Below, piece after piece: positions 25,957 through 33,708 of a stretch of DNA of 64,000 nt. The DNA comes from Paenibacillus lutrae (lineage in GTDB: Bacteria; Bacillota; Bacilli; Paenibacillales; NBRC-103111): assembly GCF_009757775.1 (NCBI RefSeq), contig NZ_RHLK01000001.1, forward strand, positions 34,438-98,437. The letters run 5' to 3'. A model generated the notes under the pieces. It did no database searches, was not told the origin of the DNA, and worked only from the letters and a program-made list of their open reading frames with translations. The stretch's first letter is position 1; every line of letters begins with the position of its first letter. Position numbers and translations under genes: made by a program.

Positions 25957-27444
25957 TTAAAAAGTCCGGAGCACTTCGGCCATCAAAGCCGTCCCTCTGC
26001 TAATTTCAGCAGCACTCAAATGACTGAACCCAAGGCAGGCTGCAGCTCCGTTACCATTGCCTATATAAGACGCCGCATCTCGCCAGATCACGCCCCGCCG
26101 ACCGCACTCCGCCATAAAGGCTGCATAGTCGGAGGGGGCGCCCTTCCACCATCCGAATATGTGGATACCCGCCTCATTGGGCAGCCACTCGAACGCAGCC
26201 GACAAGGGCTCCAGCTCTAAGCGGAGCTGTGCCGCTTTGGCTCCGTAGATCCGCTGCATACGCCGCAAATGCCTTTCATAGGAGCCGCTGTTCATGAAAA
26301 CCGCCAGTGCGCGCTGCTCCAGAAGAGCTGCCGGATGAGGCTCATACAGCTTCTTGGCCACTCTGAAAGGCTCTGCCAGCCAGTGCGGCAGCACCACGTA
26401 GCCGAGACGGAGCCCGTCGTACATCGTCCGCGAGAACGTGCCGATGAAGACGACGCGGTCCTCCCGGTCGAGCGCCTTCAGCGGCTCGATCGGCCGTCCC
26501 GCGTAGCGGAATTCGGTGTCATAATCATCTTCGATGATGATGCCCCCGCGCCTGCCCGCCCAGCGCAGCAGCTCCTGCCTGCGCGCAAGCGGCAGCTGGA
26601 CCCCGGTCGGGAACTGCCGGCCGGGAGTGACGAACAGCAGCCGGGCTTCCCACGGCTGCGGTACAATCCCCTGTTCGTCGATAACGGCATCGACGGGCAC
26701 CCCTCCCGCGGCCGCCGCAGCCCGCCGCGCTCCGCCGTACCCGGGCGATTCCACGATGACGGGATCGCCCGGGTTCACAAGCAGCTGCATCGTCAGCGCG
26801 ATCGCCTGCATCGAGCCGTTCACGATCGCGATGCGATCCGGATCGGCATCGATGCTGCGGGAGCGCCGCAGATGCAGCGAGACCGCCGCGCGCAGCGCAG
26901 GATCTCCCAGCGGGTCCTGCAGAGGCCTGCTCGTGTAATCGCTGCTGCGCACCTGCTCGTGCAGGCAGCGGTTCCACGCCTGCCGCGGGAAGACAGCCGC
27001 GTCCGCGCCCGCCAGCTCGAACTCGATGCGCTCTGCGGGAGCAGCACCCATCTCTTGCAGGCTAGCGCCGACCGGTGCACCTGCATCGCCTGCATGTGCC
27101 TTACCCGGCTCACGAATCGCCTCGCCCAGCTTACTTCCCCAAACGGACAGATCTACCTTACTATTAGAAATAGAAGGAATTTTGCTCGGTCCACTCCGGT
27201 AAGCAACGAACGTGCCTTTACCCGGGACCGCTTCCACAAACCCTTCTGAAATTAACATTTCATACACTTGCGTTACCAGTCCCCGGGATACGCCATAAGT
27301 GCTTGCCGCTTCTCGGCTGGAAGGGAGTTTGGTCCCGTAAGTGAGCTTCCCCTCCATCATACTGTCCCGGAGCGCATGATAAAGAGCTTCGTTTTTATAA
27401 GAAAATTGTTGTGCATCCGGGTTAAATGGAATTAAAATTTTCAC
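25957..27444 (-). CDS. MocR/GabR-type regulator (GntR HTH plus aminotransferase fold)
   Basis: The protein of about 495 aa has a GntR winged helix (residues about 10-80, LPSSREAASTYGVSRGLVTQVYEM compressed into the usual pattern) joined by a linker to a fold-type I aminotransferase domain. SPGYGGARRAA and IIEDDYDTEFRY match the cofactor-site segments. The motif that normally holds the PLP lysine (TFSKT-xx-LRLGY) reads TFSRTMYDGLRLGY, with a CGG Arg codon at 26428-26430. GTG with GGAGG five bases upstream is chosen as start. Such regulators sense PLP or an amino-acid derivative; the target genes are unknown. Confidence 0.88.
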   Translation of the reverse strand: MKILIPFNPDAQQFSYKNEALYHALRDSMMEGKLTYGTKLPSSREAASTYGVSRGLVTQVYEMLISEGFVEAVPGKGTFVAYRSGPSKIPSISNSKVDLSVWGSKLGEAIREPGKAHAGDAGAPVGASLQEMGAAPAERIEFELAGADAAVFPRQAWNRCLHEQVRSSDYTSRPLQDPLGDPALRAAVSLHLRRSRSIDADPDRIAIVNGSMQAIALTMQLLVNPGDPVIVESPGYGGARRAAAAAGGVPVDAVIDEQGIVPQPWEARLLFVTPGRQFPTGVQLPLARRQELLRWAGRRGGIIIEDDYDTEFRYAGRPIEPLKALDREDRVVFIGTFSRTMYDGLRLGYVVLPHWLAEPFRVAKKLYEPHPAALLEQRALAVFMNSGSYERHLRRMQRIYGAKAAQLRLELEPLSAAFEWLPNEAGIHIFGWWKGAPSDYAAFMAECGRRGVIWRDAASYIGNGNGAAACLGFSHLSAAEISRGTALMAEVLRTF

Positions 27445-27550
27445 AGAAACCTCCAATGTCCCATACATTCCTCTCTGCAGCAGGAACCGGTTATCTCCTC
27501 ATTGCCTGTTCTTACCTTCTCACAGCTTCCAGTCAGAAATCAACGCTGAA

Positions 27551-27580
27551 TTGCCAAAGTCCCTGCAAATGCCTTATACT
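27551..27580 (+). promoter_or_regulatory. Sigma-A-like promoter upstream of the PrsW/EndoU-like gene
   Basis: TTGCCA and TATACT are separated by 18 bases in the 325-bp divergent region between the MocR gene and the protease-toxin-like gene. About 190 bp of leader would follow, in which I see no terminator or known riboswitch. Confidence 0.4.
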
Positions 27581-27769
27581 GTGGTCTGATTTGGGGTTCT
27601 GAGTACGAATCTTATAAAGAACAGCCAATGCTCCTAGCTTACATAGCTTGATTCGATCAGGTCTGCTCGCGGGTAAAGAGATACGACCGTCTGCCCGGCT
27701 TACTTCTTCTTAGTTTCCGGGGTGGCGGTTTCTGTCTGGAAACGGCTGCAAAGAAAGGAAATACGCCTG

Positions 27770-29998
27770 ATGATTTTCTCTGGGTTACGGTTTAAAATAC
27801 GATCGGCTGCGGACAGAATCCTTCTCTTATGGAGAAAGAACATCACAAAATCTCCGCGTCTTATACAAATGTATTCCCTGCTTGCCTGGGTGGCGCTTGC
27901 CGCCTTCATTCTCTCTTTCTTCTTAATGAAGGAGAGCCGGCTTTTGCTTTTTCAGGCACTCGCCGCTTTCTACGTCATTTGGCAGCTGTGGATCTTAGCA
28001 CGCTCCAAAACACTCAGCTGGGGTGCCTACACAGGCTTCCTGCTTATAGGAGCATGGATTATCGCCCCGCTGAACACGATGCTCGTCTCCGTCATCTTCA
28101 TGCCGCTGGATGCGGCCGCATTCGCCAGATGGAATGCAGCGCTCGTTGCGCCGATAACGGAGGAGATCATGAAGCTGGCTCCGCTTCTGCTTTTCCTGTG
28201 GATTTCCCGCAGAGCCACGTCTTTAAGCCTGACCGATTTTGCACTGATCGGCGGAGCCACCGGAGCTGGTTTTCAATGGGCCGAGGAAACCTTGATGAGA
28301 CTGCAAGCCAATGCCGGACTGCTTAATCAGGACGAAGCTTCCGGCGGCTACCTGGTCTGGAAGCTCCTGCGCTTTCTTCCTTCCACCGATCAGGAGCTTG
28401 CCCTGTCCTGGGCCGGACACGCGGCGGCTACAGCGCTGTGCGCGCTGGGCATCGGTTTTGCCATCCGGCTGCGCCGGACCATCGGCTCATCGGCTTATGC
28501 GCTGCCCGTATTTCTGCTGCTATGGGCCATTGCCGATCACGCCGTACATAACGGCAGCCAGACGATATGGCTGAACGGACTGCACACGACACTCGGCAGC
28601 GGGTCCTCCATGAAAATCCTGTTCATACTCATGTTTATTGCCGCAATTATCCGGGATTACTATGACCTCAACCGTGTCCGAAACGGCCTGACACTCCTTC
28701 CTGATGAGACACGGCTGAAGCCGTCCGGTGAAATTTACCGCTCGGTGAAGGCTTTTCTTAACGGACCGGAACGTTATATCAGCCTCATCCGTTTCTACCG
28801 GACCCGCCGCAGAGTAGCTTTCACGCTGCTCTATGGCAAAAAAGAAGCCAAGAGGCGCCTCGGTAAGCTTCAAGACCGGATGAATACGCTGCAGTCCCTC
28901 GCTTCTGTCACCGGGGTCACGCTCTTAGGCGTGCTTAGTCTTACAGCGGTTGGTATGACGATCTTGGAAGCGGCGGCCGCCGGAGCGGGCACTGCAGGAA
29001 CAGCTTGTGTGTCCTGCCTGCACAGCTCAGGCTCCATCTGGTGGAACAGTCAGTCGGGATGGGCCAAGTTAGCTTTCTTCTTCGGCGCGTTCATCCTATC
29101 CTGCTCCTTCTTCCCTTTCTGGAGTACGGCGGGAAGAGCATTCGCAGGAGAAAGGACAACTGCTGTTCAGAGCACCGGGGATGCGGATGGCGTTGCTTCT
29201 TCACTTACAGGCGGGATTGACTACATGCTGAATCATCCCCCGGCGCATGCAGCCGCGCTGGCTCTTAAGCAGGGAATGAAGCGTCTCCAGCAGTCTCTTC
29301 ATCGTGATGAGACTGCCGGTACAGCCTCTTCCATGAGCAGTGAATTCGAAGAGGATCAGAGAGATCAAATGGAAGAACCTCTGGAAGATAACGGGACCTC
29401 CTCGACTAAAGAAAAGGAGAACGCATCGCCCGCTCCTGCACATGTTCTCCGCTTCACAACAGATCTTACCCGCAGTCATGTCCATGATGGCGGTATCACG
29501 CCTCCTGAGTCCGCTTCTCCTTTCCGAGGGAAATGGAATTTTCAAGGCCTGCACAACTGGGCGGAACTGATTCACGTGCTTGAGCGCGACAACTACACGC
29601 TTCTTACAGTAGAGGAATTACCGGAGAACGGGATTCGCAGGGTAGCGGTCCAGAGGACCGCGGATAATCCGGTGACGGGCGAAATTTTCACATCCGTCAC
29701 TTACGGCAAAACGATCTATCCCAAGCATTACACCCCTGCTGAGATTGACCTGCTTGGTGAACGCGCTCTTAACAAATCTATTCTGGGCAATCGGCTGGAA
29801 GCTATAACCGACCCCAAGGGACAACTTCTCACCTATCTCTTCCGGGAAGAAGTTGTCGGGCCGGACGGGAAGATCATCGGTGTTGCAGGCAGAGTTCAGC
29901 CGGATACGCAGGGAAATCTGGCCGCGATTCATTCTCACTGCCCGTACAACCACCGCAAATCCGTGTCGTTCCGGGAAATCTCTAGTACGGATTATTAA
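27770..29998 (+). CDS. PrsW-like intramembrane protease fused to EndoU-like toxin domain
   Basis: The 742-aa protein starts at the ATG behind AAGGA; an upstream GTG lacks a site. Residues 30-300 hold about eight helices with PrsW-family motifs: APITE131E132IMKLAP, GAGFQWAEE, SWAGHAAATAL and DHAVHNGS, which supply the Glu/His set of PrsW-type proteases. Residues 370-450 add two further hydrophobic segments. A charged linker (450-585) follows. Residues 590-742 resemble bacterial EndoU RNases: GLH595NWAELIHVLERDNYTLL, then an acidic turn, then YGK647TIYPKHYTPAEIDLLG, matching the catalytic His and Lys regions. A small acidic gene follows at 98 bp. The architecture suggests a membrane-held toxin released by proteolysis; EndoU is my best match, not proven. 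Confidence 0.75.
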   Translation: MIFSGLRFKIRSAADRILLLWRKNITKSPRLIQMYSLLAWVALAAFILSFFLMKESRLLLFQALAAFYVIWQLWILARSKTLSWGAYTGFLLIGAWIIAPLNTMLVSVIFMPLDAAAFARWNAALVAPITEEIMKLAPLLLFLWISRRATSLSLTDFALIGGATGAGFQWAEETLMRLQANAGLLNQDEASGGYLVWKLLRFLPSTDQELALSWAGHAAATALCALGIGFAIRLRRTIGSSAYALPVFLLLWAIADHAVHNGSQTIWLNGLHTTLGSGSSMKILFILMFIAAIIRDYYDLNRVRNGLTLLPDETRLKPSGEIYRSVKAFLNGPERYISLIRFYRTRRRVAFTLLYGKKEAKRRLGKLQDRMNTLQSLASVTGVTLLGVLSLTAVGMTILEAAAAGAGTAGTACVSCLHSSGSIWWNSQSGWAKLAFFFGAFILSCSFFPFWSTAGRAFAGERTTAVQSTGDADGVASSLTGGIDYMLNHPPAHAAALALKQGMKRLQQSLHRDETAGTASSMSSEFEEDQRDQMEEPLEDNGTSSTKEKENASPAPAHVLRFTTDLTRSHVHDGGITPPESASPFRGKWNFQGLHNWAELIHVLERDNYTLLTVEELPENGIRRVAVQRTADNPVTGEIFTSVTYGKTIYPKHYTPAEIDLLGERALNKSILGNRLEAITDPKGQLLTYLFREEVVGPDGKIIGVAGRVQPDTQGNLAAIHSHCPYNHRKSVSFREISSTDY

Positions 29999-30096
29999 TG
30001 GACTGCGGCTGCTGCACGATAGCCGGACGTCCAATCGTCAAGTTTGATGCTTACAGCAATCAGCCCTGCCCGTGTTAATGGAAAGGAGTGTAACGG

Positions 30097-30423
30097 ATGG
30101 AAATGAACATAGAGCTGCTTCGTCATCTTGCTCAAATCCACCGCCCCATTGATCCAGAAGCGGATGAAATGTGGCATTATATGATCCTCAACATGGAAGA
30201 AGATGCTCTGGACCCTGACGCTCTCCGCTCTGTAGCTGATGCTATGGAGCGTGAGTCTAACCGCGGAATCGGCTTTCGCGAGATCCAGTTCGAGCGCGTC
30301 ACCGAACATCCCGAACTGATCGAGATGGAATACTACGAAGTGAATCTGGTCTGCTCACGAGAATCGCTTGCTGCGCATATCCGTAAAGTTCTTCTGCTCT
30401 ACGATGCAGCAATGGAGTCCTGA
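30097..30423 (+). CDS. Small acidic protein, candidate immunity factor
   Basis: The 108-aa protein is strongly acidic and has a single Lys. It has no membrane helix or signal peptide and is predicted to be alpha/beta (IGFREIQFERVTEHPELIEM in the middle). AAAGGAGTG precedes the ATG. It follows the protease/EndoU-like gene on the same strand and shares its downstream terminator. Size, charge and position are typical of immunity proteins of polymorphic toxins, but I do not recognise a specific Imm family. Confidence 0.7.
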   Translation: MEMNIELLRHLAQIHRPIDPEADEMWHYMILNMEEDALDPDALRSVADAMERESNRGIGFREIQFERVTEHPELIEMEYYEVNLVCSRESLAAHIRKVLLLYDAAMES

Positions 30424-30491
30424 GCGGCCTAAGCAAGGATTATAGAATCCTCTTATCCTAACGCGTCCGGCCTTCATTTCAGCATTTCCCC

Positions 30492-30520
30492 GCTGCCTGT
30501 AACCAGGCAGCGATTTTTTT
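30492..30520 (+). terminator. Intrinsic terminator after the toxin/immunity-like pair
   Basis: GCTGCCTG pairs perfectly with CAGGCAGC around TAAC and is followed by seven T. Confidence 0.93.
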
Positions 30521-30530
30521 AATTAACGAA

Positions 30531-30560
30531 GTGACGCAATCGGGCTATCAGTGCTATAAT
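30531..30560 (+). promoter_or_regulatory. Sigma-A promoter for the aminotransferase
   Basis: A perfect TATAAT at 30555-30560 is preceded 18 bases upstream by GTGACG, 43 bp before the start codon. Confidence 0.6.
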
Positions 30561-30603
30561 AGTTGCTAAAAGAAATTCCAAAACCCCGGAAGGATGGAAC
30601 GGA

Positions 30604-31911
30604 ATGAATCCCCTTGCTAAGCAGTTAAATGAAACGATCGAGAATGAAAATCCTTATGTGTACGCTATGCTGTCTTCACTGGGCAAGCAGATCTATTTCC
30701 CTAAAGTAGGCATTCTGAGCCAATCGGCCGAAGCCAAAGCCAAAGCCGGGAAATACAACGCGACAATCGGCACCGCCATTGAGAACGGCCAGCCCATGCA
30801 CTTGAAGGTTATTCAGGACACGCTGTCCGCGTACGACCCCAAAGACATTTACGAATATGCGCCCCCAGCCGGCAAACCGGCTTTGCGTACCGCTTGGCGC
30901 AGCAAAATGATAGATGAAAACCCTTCGCTCGCCGGTAAAACATTCGGTGTGCCGATTGTGACCAATGCGCTGACACACGGTCTGAGCATTGCAGCCGACC
31001 TGTTCGTAGACGCTGGCGACAGCGTTATCATCCCGGATAAGAACTGGGAGAATTACGAGCTGACTTTCGGAATCCGCCGCGGCGCCGAAATGGTCTATTA
31101 CCCGCTCTACAACGAGGAAGGCACTTTCAACGCCGACGGTCTCCGCGCGGCTCTCTTTGCCCAGCAGGGCAAAGGCAAAGCATTTGTCGTACTGAACTTC
31201 CCGAACAATCCGACGGGCTACACACCGAACCGGCAAGAAGGCAATGAGATCGTGTCTGCCATCCGCGAAGCGGCAGAAGCGGGCATCAACGTGGTCGTCG
31301 TAACGGACGATGCGTATTTCGGCCTATTCTTCGAGGATTCCCTGCAGGAATCTCTGTTCGGCCAGCTTTCCGACCTGCATGAGCGGGTGCTCGCTGTCAA
31401 AGTCGACGGCGCCACCAAAGAAGAGTATGTCTGGGGCTTCCGCGTCGGCTTCATCACTTACGCAGGTAAGAATGAAGCCATCCTGAGCTCTCTGGAGCAG
31501 AAGACGATGGGCATTATCCGTGCGGCCATCTCCTCCTGCTCGCACCCTGCTCAAACCTTCGTTCTGCGTGCGCTGAACTCCCCTGAGTTCCATGAGCAGA
31601 AGATGGAGAAATTCGAGATCATGAAGGGCCGCGCCAATAAAGTCAAAACTGTACTCGACAGCGGCAAATTCGACGAGTCCTGGGGCTATTACCCGTTCAA
31701 TTCCGGCTACTTCATGTGCCTGAAGCTCAAGACCGTTCATGCGGAAGAACTCCGCCAGCGCCTGCTTGAGGCTTACGGAGTAGGCACGATTGCGCTGAGC
31801 GATACAGACCTGCGTGTAGCGTTCTCCTGTATCGAGGAAGAGAATATCGAAGATTTGTTTAACCTGATCCACCAAGGCGTCAAAGATTTGGAGAAAGCCG
31901 CGGTTAAATAA
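30604..31911 (+). CDS. PLP-dependent class I/II aminotransferase
   Basis: The 435-aa cytosolic enzyme has the fold-type I pattern: ALTHGLSIAADLFVDAGDSV, the substrate/PLP phosphate segment NFPNNPTGY near residue 205, the cofactor Asp in VVVTDDAYFG, and the Schiff-base Lys in KVDGATKEEYVWGFRVGF near residue 270. The final arginine region is LRVAFSCIEEENI. AAGGATGG lies before the ATG. It is monocistronic between two terminators. Aromatic or branched amino acids are possible substrates, but specificity cannot be judged. Confidence 0.9.
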   Translation: MNPLAKQLNETIENENPYVYAMLSSLGKQIYFPKVGILSQSAEAKAKAGKYNATIGTAIENGQPMHLKVIQDTLSAYDPKDIYEYAPPAGKPALRTAWRSKMIDENPSLAGKTFGVPIVTNALTHGLSIAADLFVDAGDSVIIPDKNWENYELTFGIRRGAEMVYYPLYNEEGTFNADGLRAALFAQQGKGKAFVVLNFPNNPTGYTPNRQEGNEIVSAIREAAEAGINVVVVTDDAYFGLFFEDSLQESLFGQLSDLHERVLAVKVDGATKEEYVWGFRVGFITYAGKNEAILSSLEQKTMGIIRAAISSCSHPAQTFVLRALNSPEFHEQKMEKFEIMKGRANKVKTVLDSGKFDESWGYYPFNSGYFMCLKLKTVHAEELRQRLLEAYGVGTIALSDTDLRVAFSCIEEENIEDLFNLIHQGVKDLEKAAVK

Positions 31912-31926
31912 ACAGCTCATCATACA

Positions 31927-31977
31927 AGGAGCACGTCATCTGGTTTTCATACCCGATGACGTGCTCCTGCTCTTTTA
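31927..31977. terminator. Terminator between convergent aminotransferase and phosphoesterase genes
   Basis: A perfect 14-bp stem (AGGAGCACGTCATC with GATGACGTGCTCCT) is followed by GCTCTTTTA on the plus strand. It may also slow minus-strand transcription. Confidence 0.8.
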
Positions 31978-32065
31978 CGGGAGGCCTGGCGTGCCTGCCA
32001 CTACTATTAATTGAAACAAATTCGCAGCTGCCTGCCCTCTTTTATGGAAATGATATCCTGTTTGC

Positions 32066-32860
32066 CTACAGTTCATGCACGTTCACTTCACTGCGGATCA
32101 AAAAGCGGGCATTGGGCCCTGCCTGGCCGATCCCACGGGAGATATAGAACATTCCGCCCTCTCCTGTATGAAGTCCTTTGTAAATGCCGCTGGCAGCCAG
32201 CGGACCTTTATCGATAAACCGGAACAGAAAAGGGACATTAAACTGCATCCCGTGGAAATGCCCTGCCATCAAATACGTGTACTTGCGTTTCATGGCAAGA
32301 ACCAGATTCGGATCGTGCGTCAGTACGAGAACGGGTTTCGTCCGGTCTGTTACGTGCCTGAAGGCTTGGGACACCCTGCTTTTCCTGCTGTCATAATCAT
32401 CAATGCCCACGATATAGAAGCTTCCGGCATTCACCGATTCGTTGCAGAGCACGCGGATCCCTGCTTGCTCCAGAATCTCCACAAGTTTCTGGAGCTCTTC
32501 TCTGCGCAGCCGGTGATCGTGGTTGCCCAGCACGGCAAAAGTCGGAATGCCATGTGATCCGATGGCCTCCGCATAGCGCCGCACCTTGTTCAAATGCACG
32601 GCTCTTCTCGTAAAATCGCCCGTCAGAACCAGGAGATCCGGCTGTTCTTCATGAATGACCCTGCAAATTCTACCCGGGCGAATCCGGAGCTTCTCCACAT
32701 GAAGATCACTAATTTGAAGCACCTTAATTCCCAGGCGCTGATCACAACGAACACGCTCTACTTTGAGCCACTGCGTAGGAAAAATCAGCAAGAAGTACAT
32801 TGCGGCGGCGGTTAAAAGGAACCCTGCATATACATACACCATTTCCGTCATCCTGTTCAT
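32066..32860 (-). CDS. Membrane-anchored metallophosphoesterase (YkuE-like)
   Basis: The 264-aa protein has one N-terminal helix (residues 7-29) acting as signal anchor. The calcineurin-like motifs follow in order: SDLHVE, LTGDF, LGNHDHR, LTHDPN and AGHFHGMQ, a complete dinuclear metal set. YkuE-type enzymes act outside the membrane; the substrate is not known here. AAGGAA precedes the ATG. It stands alone between a convergent aminotransferase and the divergent promoter at 32972. Confidence 0.88.
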   Translation of the reverse strand: MNRMTEMVYVYAGFLLTAAAMYFLLIFPTQWLKVERVRCDQRLGIKVLQISDLHVEKLRIRPGRICRVIHEEQPDLLVLTGDFTRRAVHLNKVRRYAEAIGSHGIPTFAVLGNHDHRLRREELQKLVEILEQAGIRVLCNESVNAGSFYIVGIDDYDSRKSRVSQAFRHVTDRTKPVLVLTHDPNLVLAMKRKYTYLMAGHFHGMQFNVPFLFRFIDKGPLAASGIYKGLHTGEGGMFYISRGIGQAGPNARFLIRSEVNVHEL

Positions 32861-32971
32861 AAGGGGATTCCTTCACCATAGAACACGTTCAGGCAAACGT
32901 CAACTGTGAAGCCGCTGCCGGCATCATTCATGCAGCCTTGTCCAGACACGGGAATGCCATCCCCGCCTGCC

Positions 32972-33000
32972 TTGTACATTTAACTATTCGCGGCTATAAT
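32972..33000 (+). promoter_or_regulatory. Sigma-A promoter for the small-peptide/DUF5317/GGDEF-EAL unit
   Basis: TATAAT at 32995-33000 has TTGTAC 17 bases upstream. The first downstream gene is the 26-aa peptide at 33056. Confidence 0.55.
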
Positions 33001-33055
33001 GAAAGAACATAATGGTAGTTTGTACCTACTTGATAGAGGGAAGGAGGATATAGAG

Positions 33056-33136
33056 ATGAAACGTTGGGTTTTTGCTATCATAACGGTTGCGGCATTGGTA
33101 TACTCATCTGGATTGGCCTACCCATGGGGTCCATGA
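33056..33136 (+). CDS. 26-aa hydrophobic peptide
   Basis: The frame encodes MKRWVFAIITVAALVYSSG followed by LAYPWGP and a TGA. A strong GGAGG lies nine bases before the ATG, and a promoter lies just upstream. Lys2/Arg3 followed by an 18-residue hydrophobic core resembles a short signal peptide or single membrane helix. It is followed after 10 bp by a terminator-like hairpin and then by the DUF5317 gene. It could be a regulatory leader peptide or a small membrane protein. Confidence 0.6.
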   Translation: MKRWVFAIITVAALVYSSGLAYPWGP

Positions 33137-33146
33137 GTCACTAAGA

Positions 33147-33176
33147 GGAGCGAGGCGGAGCCTGGTTCCTTTTTTT
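33147..33176 (+). terminator. Terminator-like hairpin between peptide and DUF5317 gene
   Basis: GGAGC pairs with GGTTCC with one wobble, plus an inner GGC/GCC pairing, followed by T7. It is 17 bp before the DUF5317 start codon, in the leader position of an attenuator. Confidence 0.6.
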
Positions 33177-33192
33177 ATTTTTGGAGGATACT

Positions 33193-33708
33193 ATGATTAC
33201 TTTCATCTTGTTGGCCGTCATTCTGACGGTCTTACTGCGAAGAAACCCTCTTACCCTTGTTGAAAATGTCAGCTTCAAATGGCCTTACCTGCTGCTGGGA
33301 AGCTTTGCCGCCCAACTGTTGATTTTCTTCATCACAACGCAGACAAACCGGACTTACCCCTACTTGACCGAAATCGCCATCGGGGCTGCCGTTGTATTTC
33401 TATGGCTGAACCGGCGCATTCCCGGAGTCGCTTTTATTTTCATTGGCGCCCTGTGGAACTTGACGGCACTTGTGATTCACGGCGGCCTCATGCCTGTGTC
33501 AGAGTCGGCACTTCAAATCGCGGGCTTGTCCGGGTTACCTGAACTTGAGCCCAGGCATCAGCTCATGTCTACTTCTTCTTTCGGATGGATGGGCGATTGG
33601 ATTCCTTTCATCCGCAGAGTATTCAGCATCGGAGATCTCTGGATTGGAGCCGGCATTATCTGGTTCCTGGCCGGTAATTCGTTAAAGAGGGAAAAGAATG
33701 AAGGATAA
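33193..33708 (+). CDS. DUF5317 membrane protein
   Basis: The 171-aa protein has about five hydrophobic helices. FHLNG-like family marks are seen as NLTALVIHGGLMPVSESAL and a conserved polar loop with MSTSSFGWMGDWIP, which I associate with DUF5317. The ATG with GGAGG seven bases upstream is the start. Its 3' end overlaps the GGDEF-EAL gene by 11 bp, so the two are translationally coupled. It may sense or support the membrane part of the c-di-GMP enzyme; this is inference. Confidence 0.82.
   Translation: MITFILLAVILTVLLRRNPLTLVENVSFKWPYLLLGSFAAQLLIFFITTQTNRTYPYLTEIAIGAAVVFLWLNRRIPGVAFIFIGALWNLTALVIHGGLMPVSESALQIAGLSGLPELEPRHQLMSTSSFGWMGDWIPFIRRVFSIGDLWIGAGIIWFLAGNSLKREKNEG

Noticed and set aside
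26269..27249. 326-codon plus-strand frame opposite the MocR gene
   Set aside because: It is antisense to a well supported regulator and has no site or recognisable domain; a product of high GC.
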